Positions 1-12,500 of a DNA stretch of 64,000 nucleotides are shown piece by piece. The DNA is taken from the NCBI GenBank assembly GCA_964030475.1, contig CAXIPT010000033.1:62001-126000 (forward strand), read 5' to 3'. The notes under the pieces are model-generated. The model saw only the letters and a list, made by a program, of their open reading frames with translations, was not told the origin of the DNA and did no database searches. This DNA is from Tethya wilhelma. Its lineage: Eukaryota; Porifera; Demospongiae; Tethyida; Tethyidae. Both the position numbers and the translations under genes were made by a program. Each line of letters opens with the position of its first letter. Position 1 is the first letter of the stretch.

Positions 1-175
1 TGAACCAACTTTGATAGAACGAGACTTCATTAAGCCTCGGCGCTTGCGTAGCACGTGTAGAGGGTTACGCTAGTCGTTTTGTCTGTCCGTCTGTCTGTCT
101 GTTACCACTTATTCTCAAGAACGAAAGCTCTATAGGGACAAAATTGAAGACACTAACCTTCATAAATCGGTAACA
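1..175 (+). repeat. End of dispersed repeat R1
   Basis: The stretch with the GCCTCGGCGC start near 36 followed by a CGTAGCACGTG motif and GTCGTTTTGTCTGTC is repeated on the opposite strand at about 13,130-13,215. It continues into a line of text about relieving 'TCAAGAACG' and 'AGCTC' that is also seen at 21,225-21,255. R1 is therefore one end of a dispersed element. The body seems to resume at about 1,440-1,560, which matches the other end of the 12.88-13.21 kb copy, so this copy has been split by later insertions. Confidence 0.6.
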
Positions 176-176
176 G

Positions 177-506
177 TAGCAGATCTAGGATTTTGAAAAG
201 GGGGGTTCTAATGAATATTTCAGCTTAGTCACGCCCACATCAAGTCGTATAGCCCCACCCCTTTAGCGTGCGTGCAACTAAAATTTTGCCAGAACAAGGC
301 CTGAATGGCAAAAAAACAGCGAGAAAGAGACAGAAACAATATTATCTTTCACAAAAGAATGCCATTTAGTGAGATTTTGAATTGCTTTTGTTAATTTTAA
401 GTTGAAAGGCGGGTTCCATTAAGCACTTTTCCAGTCTCCACAGTTAATTATATTGCAAGGTCTCAACTGAAAGGGGTTTCCTTTGCACCCCTGGATCTGC
501 CACTTG
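177..506. repeat. TIR element R2 nested in R1
   Basis: It starts with GCAGATCTAGGATTTTG and ends with CCCCTGGATCTGCCACTTGG, which are imperfect inverted repeats of each other. The inner part (a run around 'GCCAGAACAAGGCCTGAATGGC') matches, in reverse, a stretch inside the element at 30,402-30,764. No coding capacity is seen; this looks like a non-autonomous DNA element sitting inside repeat R1. Confidence 0.55.
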
Positions 507-2245
507 GTAATATATTGAATAAATATGTTTTTGGTAGTACAAAACGCCATACTTGCTAAGATGGGAAGCTTTTTGTGCCTTTGAAACACATCTCAGGGCC
601 CTTAAGGCATGTCCGACCAGATTTTGCAGCAAATTTTGCATGGATTTCCAATGCAGATAATTCAGAAACCAGAAAACTAGTATCAAATATTTGTATATAG
701 AATAAAACTATAATCTATTTTCAGTATCTTAACAGATTAATTAACTGCAAATATTTAATTAACTATGAATAAATGAATACTCAATTAGGCATATGAAAAA
801 CACTAAATTGAGTTTGCCAACTATGAAGATCAATAAGCGGCCTTATAGTTAAGGCTAAACTTTAGCGTACTAACTAAGTTTTCATCGGAGGGATTCTTGA
901 ATTTGTAAGTATTTTGTAATTTAGCTGCAAAAAACCATTTATTGCCATGGTTTTTAGACCTATTCATGCAAATAACTCACCTTCTGTGCTATAATTTCCA
1001 AATCCCTCCGATAGATCACCTAAAACTATTCTAAACTTAGCGTTCGTAGCTTCAAAAGCTTGCTAAAACTCTTGCAAATGTGTTGGCCGGAATTCACATC
1101 AAATTGTACATAAAACTTGCAAACCATGCGGCCTTTGCCAACTTTGGGCATTACGTCATATTAAATTAGCGTACGGAAGTTTGCCCAGAGACTTCTGTAC
1201 CTCACTCTACGAGGTCTACATAGCCTAATCAGTAAAAACTAAAGCTAGAAACCATCGTAGTCTTGATTTTTGAAGTGTAGAGCCGACTTTTTCCAACTCG
1301 CGATCGTAAATTAAACATGACGTCATTGATAATGCGGTGGTTGCCTAGTGATTTGGCAGCAATGTATGACGTAATTCAATGTTTAACGGGGCGCGCGCAC
1401 AATTTTGTGGGACATGCCTTAACCGCCCTGAGATAGGCTTTGAGACCGGGCCTACTGATCATGCCCAATAGACCACGTGTAGTATGCGTTATTTAGAGAT
1501 ACAGTTGCCAGTTCAGTTGGACTACTGTAAATCTATTCGGTCTATGCTTGGCCAGAACAGGGTCTGGACTCTGACAAGGATTTGACTTTTTCATGTAAAT
1601 GACTGCAACTTGATGATGATCAGCACTAGCTGGTATTACATCTTAAAATGTGAAATGAGCACATGATTCATACCATTCACTAGTTTCCAGAAATTATGAC
1701 TGTAGGCTGGCTACAGTGCATAGTACTGTACGTCATATGCCAAGTTTTTTTTTGGATAGTTTAATTACCCTGGCAGACTAAGTCAGATTTTAGGTATGGC
1801 ATGCTTTATCATGCAGCATGTATTTAGCTAGTAATTTTACAAGTGAGTAACAATGAATATCATTAATAATAAGTAGATAAAGATCATCAGTGCAAAATAG
1901 AGTACTAGGTGGGAGAGAAAGAAATTTTTGTGAACAATAAACTTTCCAATGCAAAAGGATTCTATTGCATAGATCGACACAAAGCTTATAGAGTGATGCT
2001 AGAAGACTATACTAAAAGGTTCTCAGTGGTTTGTTCGAAAATTTAAAAACCAAGCGTGATAACAAACGGCAATGTTTTGATAAGCACAATTAATTTGCTC
2101 TCAAATTCACTATTTCTGTCTGTAGTATAGCGCTATAGTTGCATTGCAATAAAAAACACTGGGAAATAGTTAGTACAGACTACTAGCTAGCTAACAAGCG
2201 CTATGCCAAACTTAGCCCTATACTATTCCTGCATCATAATTTTAA
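507..2245. other. Gene-free stretch, repeat remnants
   Basis: No exon with recognisable similarity is seen on either strand. The part near 1,440-1,560 matches the 12.88-12.98 kb end of repeat R1 in reverse orientation. The rest is AT-rich unique-looking sequence. It lies 3' of the last visible SRCR exon, so it is either intron of that gene or the flank beyond it. Confidence 0.5.
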
Positions 2246-2935
2246 CCTCGTACCCAGCCACTCCCTCTTTTTAGTGTTTCATGCTAAAAATCGGGAGGGC
2301 CTGGTACATGTCCTCACGCGAAGTACGTCAGATCCAGGTCATATTTAATTGTGTGTGGGCGTGTTGCATGCGCTAGGCACGAGTTCTATGTTGCGCCCAC
2401 GCAAATAATTTTAGCTTTGCTGGCAAGCTTGCAGCAAGATGGTTGCTTTTCCAGTATCAGGCAAGAAAATTTGTGACAAGACACGAAAATTCGCTTCTTT
2501 TTCGTAAAAACAATGAAAGAATTGGTGTAAGTCAAGAAAGAGGCAAAAATAAAACTGTTTGAATTCTGTTGGAGCCGTCTTGGACCTGTCAAAAGCTCAG
2601 ACCATTTGCTACTAGTAGAAACAGAGTAAAATAAGCCTTAAAAACAGATTTAGCTCGCTATAGTGAAGCACTAGGCATGCTTGTAAGTGCTAGTCAGGCG
2701 TAGCCTGACTCAGTAGACTGTAGGCTAGCGCCTAGTACAGTATAAGGCTCAATATACTATTGTACAACTGCGTGGGAGTAAAAACCACTATTCTTAGGCA
2801 ATACAAGTGATGTAATGGCTTAGCCCACGCTCACTAATTACTGTTCGACCACTGTTCGACCTCAAGTGATTACATGTACCATGCAGGCCCTCCCGATTTT
2901 TAGCATTAAAAAGAGGGAGTGGCCTGGGTACGAGG
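2246..2935. mobile_element. Hairpin-ended TIR element, family H (copy 1)
   Basis: The left end begins CCTCGTACCCAGCCACTCCC and the right end finishes GGGTACGAGG; the two ends are inverted repeats. Each end is also a hairpin in itself: a pyrimidine-rich arm ending in TTTTTAG is followed by CTAAAAATCGGGAGGGCC. The internal sequence around 2,340-2,420 recurs in reverse at 53,170-53,280. No transposase is visible, so this is a non-autonomous element. Related copies are at 5.0, 7.9, 28.3, 28.95, 53.0 and 54.4 kb. Confidence 0.75.
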
Positions 2936-3356
2936 CTACCATTATTTTACATTTGTGCCTAGGAATAGCAATTAGTTATGCAAATTTTATTCATGATAAT
3001 GGTTACCATGGCAACAAATATGTGAATCCTAATAAAGTACATAGATAATAGAATTCCCTAACCATGACAATTCAAATTACCACCTAGTAAGGTATTGGCT
3101 GTATCTCAGCCATCAAATTCAAAGCTTTTTCGGCTGTGTGGTTGTCCAGTTTAATAGCATTGTCCTTAACTGGCCTACAGACAGGTGAAGGATATTATAA
3201 GCCTAGAATATAAAAAGCTTAGGTATTCAACAACCACAAAATGCACGTGTATTGTAAGTATATCTTTCGTAAATGAGGGTGTGCATGGCCTGGACGGTAC
3301 ACACGGCTAGGTCCTGGGTAATCAGGAAGTTAACAAAGTAGATATATTTGAAATAC

Positions 3357-3560
3357 CAAGTTCTTGGTGTCCAAGTTGACGACAAACAACCCTAGCATCA
3401 TTCACATCCCAAGTGGAAACCCACTGGTTGACGTAAGATAAGGTAGTTGAACAAATGGTCCCCCACACCCGATTGATGCAAACTTCAACACGACCTTCAA
3501 CATTGAACATTGAACCACCAACGAGTCTAACATCACCATCCAAGCAATTAGCATACATCA
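3357..3560 (-). CDS. SRCR exon, N-terminal half (domain e)
   Basis: 204 nt, phase 1 at both ends. It encodes the opening of an SRCR domain: 'VRLVGGS', '[15 protein letters not shown]', then '[18 protein letters not shown]'. The acceptor follows a tract ending in CACAAG and the donor is G|GTATTT. It is nearly identical to the exon at 8,948-9,151, which identifies it as a duplicate. The matching C-terminal half is not seen to the left and is presumably outside the window. An (AT)n microsatellite sits just upstream of the acceptor, at about 3,572-3,594. Confidence 0.85.
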
Positions 3561-3562
3561 CT

Positions 3563-3594
<32 letters not shown>

Positions 3595-6500
3595 CATGTT
3601 ATGGTAATATAATTATATTGTTAAACAAACTCATGTTTTATGCATACAGCAATTAACTTCCTTTAAAACCAATACCTTGACATCTCACAGAAGCATCTCT
3701 TGTTGAAGCACAAGTATAACTATCAAACACACTGTTATGAGGACACTCCCAAACAGTGTTCTCGGTACCACTGCAGTTTAAGTCAACTATGTGAAACGGC
3801 CACACAGACTCTGTGTGGGACACTTTCCCAGCAAATGCTCCTAAAAATTATATCAAATAAAAATGCTCTGAAACAGCTAGTAACTTGCAATAACAAAAAA
3901 AGTGTGTAATCATAACAATTTACCATATTCTGAGTATCCCAGCTGCCGGCACACCACACTTGCATCTTCACTCTCCCAAAAATCACTACATATAGTGCCC
4001 CATGTTTCATTCACACAGACCTCAACTCTTCCAAAGGTTGAGTTAAAGTCAGTTGAACCATTTGTGATACGAATTGATCCACTTGTACACAGAGCTGTAT
4101 ATGAGGTAGATTGTAAATAAATGTGTAAGAAAATATATGCATACACTTCAGAATTTCATAAATGAGCTGTATAGAAATGCATGGTCAGTGCTGTAAAGTA
4201 AGGAAATTTAGCAAGGCCTGTCACCATTGGTTCATTCATTTTCATTGATTCTTTAAGCGTACATGCTGTCATCATACATATGATAGTACATATAGTATAG
4301 GAATGGGCCCCGTGTCCCATAGGCTCAATACAAAAGTTTATCACTATAAAAATCAAGCAAAACAAAATTAAGCCTTCAAACTTGCTCGGAAGCTCTCTTA
4401 GACAGATTACCAACAGCATTTAAGGCCTAAAACTCATATAAACTTTCCTAAACACTAGCTCGTAAGAGTGTGCTAGTTGGAAGCTATACCCAAGCAAAGT
4501 TTGTTCCCACTCAATTACTGTCATTTATTGACTTATTTGAATGCAATTTCCACAGAAACAAAACGCATTGAAGTAGTTTTAACCACACAGGTTTAGTAGG
4601 CATACAACCTTAAATTTTCTTACTGGAGTTTATGACAATAAACCATTAATTTTATACTGTGTTTATGGGACATTTATACGTATACATACGATATAATAAT
4701 TATTATAACAATAACGTACAACTTAATTTACTAATGTGCATAAGCTTCTGGCTTACGTTGACATCTTAAACCAACATCTCGATTATGACTGCAATATACA
4801 CTACTCCCAAGTTCGACAAAATTTGTGTTTGGGCATTGTAGTAGATTTGATTCGGCTCCAGTGCAGCGTATGTTGCTCAAAAATACAGGATCCATTCCAG
4901 TACCAAATGTATCACTATCAAAAAAGACAGTAGTACCTACAGAATATATAATGTCAACCGTTAGTGATACATAATGAGATTGTATAATAGTATAATATTT
5001 TGTAAGGCCTCCTTTATCGAAAAATAAGGAGGGAGAGGGCTTGGTACGCGACGTCACAGGATATACGTCACGTTTAATTGAGTGTAAGGGCAACTCTGAA
5101 TGAATTAAACAGAGCCTTGAAGTTAAAATACAGCAGCTAATTTGAGTCATACTTGAGCTAGTTACAATCAAAAATGGCTACAGCTGTGATGATGCAGCTT
5201 TATTTGTGCATGGCCCCGGCACGCTCTTTCTTGCCACTTTTAGTTCTGTAGCTCTTTCAAATACCACTAAGAATGCTCAGTAGCATTACACTAGCTACAG
5301 CTTTACCATTTTTGATATTTAGCTGTGGCATTTGGAACCCTTAAGTTCACGGATTTCTTTTGTATAAAACTATTTTCCATGTGTGGGTATATAGTAGCTG
5401 AAACTATATTTACATGTCCACACTCAGTTATAAGTCAATTCTACGATGGTTCTACTCTAAGCGTCACATGCGTGACATCGCATAACAGGCCCTCTCTCTC
5501 TTTATTCTTCGAGTAGGGAGAGGCTTGAGGATGAGGCTATACTAGTGTAAGGCTAGTGTCGTACCCAGGCCATGCACATACTCACTCTTTCTAGCACTAC
5601 ACACTAGAAAGATCTAAGCTATAAGTGTTTGTTTTTTTGTTTTAATACTAAAATTACCATTAATTTTAAAGACTACAAGTAGTAATTTTAATTTTTAGTA
5701 GATCAGCTAGTTTTTAATTTGTTTCCTTATCATTCTTTTAGAGTTCAACTTTTAGCCAATCAGATATGACAGTACGTGCTTGGCCATAATCAAATTCATG
5801 CCTGCCCAAATCACTTGGCTAATTGAGGTACAATTTGTATCAGGACACACACAATTAGAAGACTTTGGAATAATAATAATATAACAAAAAATGAAGTACT
5901 TAGGACTGTTAAAAATACAGTGTTCCTGAGCAAGAGAGCAATATTTTTAGTTTTCGTATTTTTTTGCTCAAAACTAGTTAAAATCATATAAAAAGGAGCC
6001 TAACGTGACTTGAAAACAAAAGTACTCACATTAATTTATTGGAGTTGATAATAACCAGTATTGTTTGTGGTTTGTCTCAGAGCATATAATATTACATAAG
6101 TCAGTGGCCAAGGATCAACAAGGATCATGCAAGATCTTGCCATTGTGATCTATGTTTAGAAGTAAGATCTTATATGTCACTCCATACATGTCCAGTAATG
6201 CCAGTAGTAGTCCCAAGTGTTCAAATTAGAATATTCATAGCTACTAGAGACATAAATTTAAATATTCATGATAATCTTAATATTATAGGACCTATAGAGG
6301 GAATACAGCTAGGACGAGCACTAGCTCTGTGGTTAGAGCTGTAGGCCTAGGGCCCTCCGGGCCCTAGGCCTACAGCCTCCATCTATGTGGCTAGCGGATA
6401 ATTCGGGCTGAGGATAGTGGCTAGGACTAGGGTTAGCGCTAGGGCTAGGGCCAGGAATAGGGGTGGGTATGGCTAGTGCTAGGGGCTAGGGATTATATAT

Positions 6501-9500
6501 AGGCACGATATTATGATTAGGAATTCTCATGACTAAGGAGAAAAATTGGGGAAATGGCAGGAGCAGCATGGTGGCTTAGGGAGTAAGTAGATCAGCTTTA
6601 GAATGTGTGGTACATGGTTCTAGTCTTGTTAGGTGCTATATTCTTTCCTTCTTTGTCAAAAATATTTTTTACAGTTCTTTGAAACATTTTCTAAGTTTTT
6701 TTAGTAACTTATCCCAGGATAATCCCAGGATATCCCATGGCATTACTGGACAACACTCATGTCACTTGCAAAAATTATTGTTTGCCAGCTCAGCAAAGGC
6801 GCACTCGTGTCGTACCTTCTCTGCTGCTGAGTGCTTTCGATCAACCTAGCGTGAACTTAAACGGTTCTGAAGCTTGTTTATCAAGAGCTTAGACACAAAG
6901 TGAGCTTGGAAAATAGCTTCTAACAACAAACAAATAAAAAATAGAGATTCTATAGACTTGATTACTTACTAATAAATCCAATTATTAATGGTTTTTGCGC
7001 TTCCGGTCAGCGACAAAGGGGGTGCTCGAGCACCCTGAGCCCCCCCTTGGCTACGCCACTGGTGTTTGTGATCGAAAACATGTAGATTTAGCATTCAAAA
7101 CCGGGGAAGATAGAAAAAAAAGTAGCTGGGCAAGCTAGCAAACTAGTGAAGGGTAATACTAGAGCTTTTCATGAGCGTTGGCTATATTCGAAGAGCGTGG
7201 AGACTCATACTAGTACTAGTACTAGTCTATATCCTGCACACAGCAATTACATGCCCAATACAACTTCATTCACGTAAGTTCAAAACTAGGGCTTCCCGTG
7301 CAACTGTGCCTTTAATTAAAAGTGACCTGAGCTGTGTCAATATATTTATTTCCAAGTGCTCTTAGCACGACGTACGGCTCATTTTGCCAGCAAGTGTTTT
7401 ATTATACACACAAGGAGTGTGGCTTGCTTAGCTCTCCACGCTCCTTCAAGGCCCAGTATACAAACTTGCAAACTATAAATCAAGTCAGTGATTTGAAGTT
7501 CACTGCTGGTACATGTAATGGCTAATAGCAGCTATGTACACGTATTTCTCATAATACGTTACTAATAGCTGGCGCTGAAATTAGCCTCATTGAGTGTTTA
7601 GAGAGAGATCTTTTGTGAATATTAAACTTTCCGATGCAAAAGGACACAAGTGAAGGGATCAAAACAAAGCTTAAAGTGATGCTAGAAGACTATACTAAAA
7701 GGTTTTCAGTGGTTTATTTGAAAATTTCAGAGCCAAGTGCGATGACTACTGGCAATGTTTTAGTAAGTACGATTAATTTGCTCTAAAATTCACTATTTCT
7801 GTTTGTAGACTAGCGCTACAACAGCATTGCAATAAAAACCACTTTAGTACAGACTTAGCCTTGTACCCAGGCTCTCTCCTTTGACCTTGCACTAACGGCA
7901 AGGAAAGAGAGAGCCTGGGATCTCACGTCACGCACGTGAACCTTAAATAAATGAGCATGGGCGAAATCTACCATATTCCATGTGCTGATCTAGATTTTCT
8001 TTTCCCTCGAGTTTAGCGGCAAAGAAACAAAGCTGGTGTTTTTTTAGTGCTCTGCTGTAGCAGTCTAATTTTGTTTTCTAGCTTCTGATTTAGTATCTAA
8101 ATGCCGCTTCGTAGCTAGCAGCGTGCTAGTAGTGCACTATTTAGAGTGAGATACTGTTCAATCGACTAGTCATGCAAAACAAAGATGCAGCAAAAAAGTG
8201 TCTTTGTGGCTCTCTTAGTCCAAAGACTTAGCGTTTTGTTTCAGTATTACTAAAATTCTCAGTAGAACTGAACTGAACTAAAAATACGGCGACTTTGGAC
8301 GGTAAATGCGTGGGCAGTCTGATTGCCTAGGCCCACGCTCAATTATCTGTGTTCTACTAGCGTTCTACCTGTAGAGTCACGTGCATGATGTGGGATCCCA
8401 GGCTCTCTCTTTCCTTGCCGTTAGTGCAAGGTCAAAGGAGAGAGCCTGGGTACGAGGCTAGTACAGACTATGTAGCTAGCTAACAAGCGCTATACTGAAC
8501 TAAGCACTATGCTCTTTCTGCAAGGTAATTTACATTTGTGTCTAGGAATAGCAATTATAGTTCTGCTAATTTTATTTAATGATAATGGTTACCATGGCAA
8601 CAAATAAGTGAATCCTTATAAAGTACATACATGATATAATTCCCTCAAATTACTACCAAGTAAAGTATTGTCTGTATCTTAGCCATCTAATTCAGAGTTT
8701 TTTCAGCTGTGTAGTTGTCCATGAAGGTCCTTAACTGCATGGCCTGAGCAGACAGGTGAAGGCTATTATAAGCCTGGTATATAAGAAGGCTAAATATTCA
8801 ACGACTGCATAGTGCATGCACGTACGTGTATTGTGAGTGTATATATACATTAAAGTTTTTCGTTAAATGAGGACGTGCATGGCCTGGGTACACATGGATA
8901 TGTCCAGGGTGATCAAAGAGTTAACAAAGTAGATCTATTCGAAATACCAAGTTCTTGGTGTCCAAGTTGACGACAAACAACTCTAGCATCATTCACATCC
9001 CAGGTGGAAACCCACTGGTTGACGTAAGATAAGGTAGTTGAACAAATGGTCCCCCACACCCGATTGATGCAAACTTCAACACGACCTTCAACATTGAACG
9101 TTGAACCACCAATGAGTCTAACATCACCATCCAAACAATTATCATACATCACTTGTGTGTCTATATATAAATATATACATATACACATTACGGTAATATA
9201 TAATATATATAAAAATATCATAATATAAGCAAAGTTTTGTCCGTGTGTGTGTGTGTGTAACGGAGGGTCACCTGAAGTGATACAACCTCGAGCTAAAACG
9301 CTACTTTTTCTTTGGACTGAGAAAAATGCAAGCTATAAAAAGTGTGCGTTGAGAACTAGCTTAGATAGTATACTAGCCTAGAATAGAATCAAAGGCGCTA
9401 CAAGTAAGGCTAACTTTTTTGAGATCGCTGACAAGGCTTACCAGTGGCATATGTATCCGACGAAGTAGCGTGATAGAGAAGCCAATCTTTCACATCAGAA

Positions 9501-12500
9501 GCGTAGCGAGGGGAGAACTTTCGCTTCTAGGAGTCTGCTTCTCTGTCGCTATACACGAAACACATGCAGCTAGCCAGATAACGAATTTCTTTGCCAGTTG
9601 ATTGCAAAAATGGCAGAAGTCGGAAAAGGGTCGTTTGTGACGTCACGTAGTGAGGTAAATTGCTGAGCTGGCCAAAGCAAAGTAGTACTAAGCAGAGCAT
9701 TATACATGCACATGCAGCATTGCTTCCCTTTGAGTTTCCAAATGCTTATGCCAGTATTGATGTGATTGTTGTGTGTTGCTTCAATTGCAAAGGTTATCCT
9801 AAGCCAACTGACCATAGAAGAATATTTATACACAATAGCTTTAATTGCTCGTCAATTTCATCTTGCTATTGTTTGAGTTATAGTACTACTAGCTGAACCT
9901 ATAAACATACACAAACAAGGAGTGGGCGAGCGAAGCGAGCCCCACTCCTTGTAATAAATATAATAATAATACATAATAATATAATAATTTGGTAATATAA
10001 TTGTTACAACAAAATCATGTATTATGCATACAGTAATTAACTTCCTTTAAAACCAATACCTTGACATCTCACAGAAGCATCTCTTGTTGAAGCACAAGTA
10101 TAACTATCAAACACACTGTTATGAGGACACTCCCAAACAGTGTTCTCGGTACCACTGCAGTTCAAATCAACTATGTGAAATGGCCACACAGACTCTGTGT
10201 GGGACACTTTCCCAGCAAATGCACCTAAAAATTATATCAAATAAAAATGCTCTGAAACAGCTAGTAACTTGCAATAACAAAAAAAGTGTGTAATCATAAC
10301 AATTTACCATATTCTGAGTATCCCAGCTGCCGGCACACCACACTTGCATCTTCATTCTCCCAAAAATCACTACATATAGTGCCCCAAGTTTCATTCACAC
10401 AGACCTCAACTCTTCCAAAGGTTGAGTTAAAGTGGGTAGAACTATTTGTGATACGAACTGATCCATTTGTACACAAAGCTATATATAAACAAGTAGTAAA
10501 AATTTCAAAAAAATAAGTAGTGTAGAAATGGGCAGTGCGTTAAAAAGTATTGGAACAAGGCATGCTTCAATTTCGGCACATGACTACTTCATTTTTATTC
10601 TTGATCCCTCATAAGGATCCTAAGTGTCGTAAATGCATGCAATGATCTGCACAATATTATATAGTGCCCTATCTTATTATTGTATTGGTTCAAATCCCTA
10701 CTATCAGCATGCTAAGCAGTTGAGCAAACTCAGTATAACAGATAGGCAACTTTAACTTGACTGCCAGCCAAGAGTTAGGTATAAAAAATGAAGTAGTCAT
10801 GTGCCAAAATTGAGGCATTCCTTGTTCCAATACTTTTTAACGCACTGCCCATTCCTACACTACGTATTTTTTTGAAATTTTTACTACTTGTTCATTCACT
10901 TTTTTTAACACTACAGTGTGGAAACTGTTAGAGACTAGTTAGTCCCTACAAAAAGCTTGAGTAGCAGCTACATGCACTACGTTAACTGAAGGAGGCTAAT
11001 GCGCATGCGTGTAATGACCTTAGAACTCTAACCGCAAAGATGGCTGCATTGAAGTACATGAATTTATACACTAAGTTTCAAAGCTTTCTAGTTTTTGTTT
11101 AGGCCTATTTATGATGAAAACGAGTATCAAGGAATGTAGTACTCATAAACAAGACTTACTTTGTGCTGTCAAAGTTGGCTCAACACATTCTGGTTCTCTG
11201 GAAATCCTTTTCAAGTAAGTCAGTTAGAAAGGAAGGAAGAAAGGAAGTACGTTAGAGAACAAAAATGGCACTATTGTGGCTTCACACTAGCGCTCTCTAC
11301 GAGTGCTGAGGAAACTTTTTGTGAGCTTTAGGCCTTGCATGCAGTTTGTAAACTGTCAGTGAGAGCCTCTGACTAACTTTGAACAAGGTTTAATTTTGTT
11401 TGTCTAGACTTTTATAGTGACCAACATTTTGTATTGTGTCTATGGGACAGTCGGCCCATTCCTACTATACATACTACCGTACGTATGATTATTTCATAAT
11501 GTATCAGTAATCAAACTCAGACCTCTTTTAACATGTACTTTCACTTACGCTGACATTTTATTCCAACATCTCGACTGTGTGTACAGTAATCTCCCACAAA
11601 AACTGTCTGTAAACACTCTAACAGGCTAGTCTCTGATCCAATACAATGCACATCAGCTAAAAATACAGGACCACTACCTTGGCCAAATTGTGTACTTGTT
11701 GTTTGGTACACTGTAGCTCCTGCATAATAGAGTAAAACATGTTGAGAAAAATTAACTGAGTTGCAAAAACAGTTAATTCTTTCAAACTCAAAATTAGAGC
11801 TAGCACTATAGAAAATCAAAACAGCATAACAAGATGAATATTAAATGCATGCAGTTATAGTGTTTATAAAAGAGCATGAGTGGAGAGCAGGCCTCTATAG
11901 AGTCCATTGTGTATGTGAAAAAGAACAAAAAGAAGGCTAACTAGCTAAGAAACCTTACATCTCTATAATAATACAAAGTCTCAACAGAAATTAGACTACA
12001 GAGAGCACTAAAACAAAATCAATGTAATGAAAGCACCAATGGTGCACAAGCTTCGGCACACTCAACTAGCTAGTGCACTTGTATGCATAATTATTTTGCT
12101 GTGTAAAAGAGTGTATCAGATCTACATGGATGAGTACTATGAGTGCATGTATTAGAAAATAATCACCTATATGTGATCTTCTCTGAGCAAACCAAGCATA
12201 ATGCGCTATGTAGTAATTTGAGCACTAGGCCATTTTAGTAGGTCTGGTCAAAATACACAATTTTTGCATGGCAACATATACAGATAGAACAATCATTTAG
12301 CTAAACAAATATATCATTTTTAGCTTCTGAAACACTTTAGTTACCGAGTTATAGCTCCTAGAAGCTACCCATGTTAGAGCGTTTAGCGTCCATTACACGG
12401 AGCTGTTGTCAAGACTTGTGGTGAATAATTAAAAATTCAGTCCAGCTATTCTTCAAAACGAACGCTAATGGAATGCTTCTTGTCTCTTTCTTGCTCTAAC

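Noticed and set aside
3783..4010. Open frame on minus across two SRCR exons and their intron (and its twin at 10,167-10,394)
   Set aside because: It is in the wrong frame; the SRCR residues appear only in the other frame with an 83-nt intron removed.
6420..6490. Interstitial telomere
   Set aside because: CTAGGG-like units are irregular and do not form TTAGGG arrays; more likely low-complexity repeat sequence.
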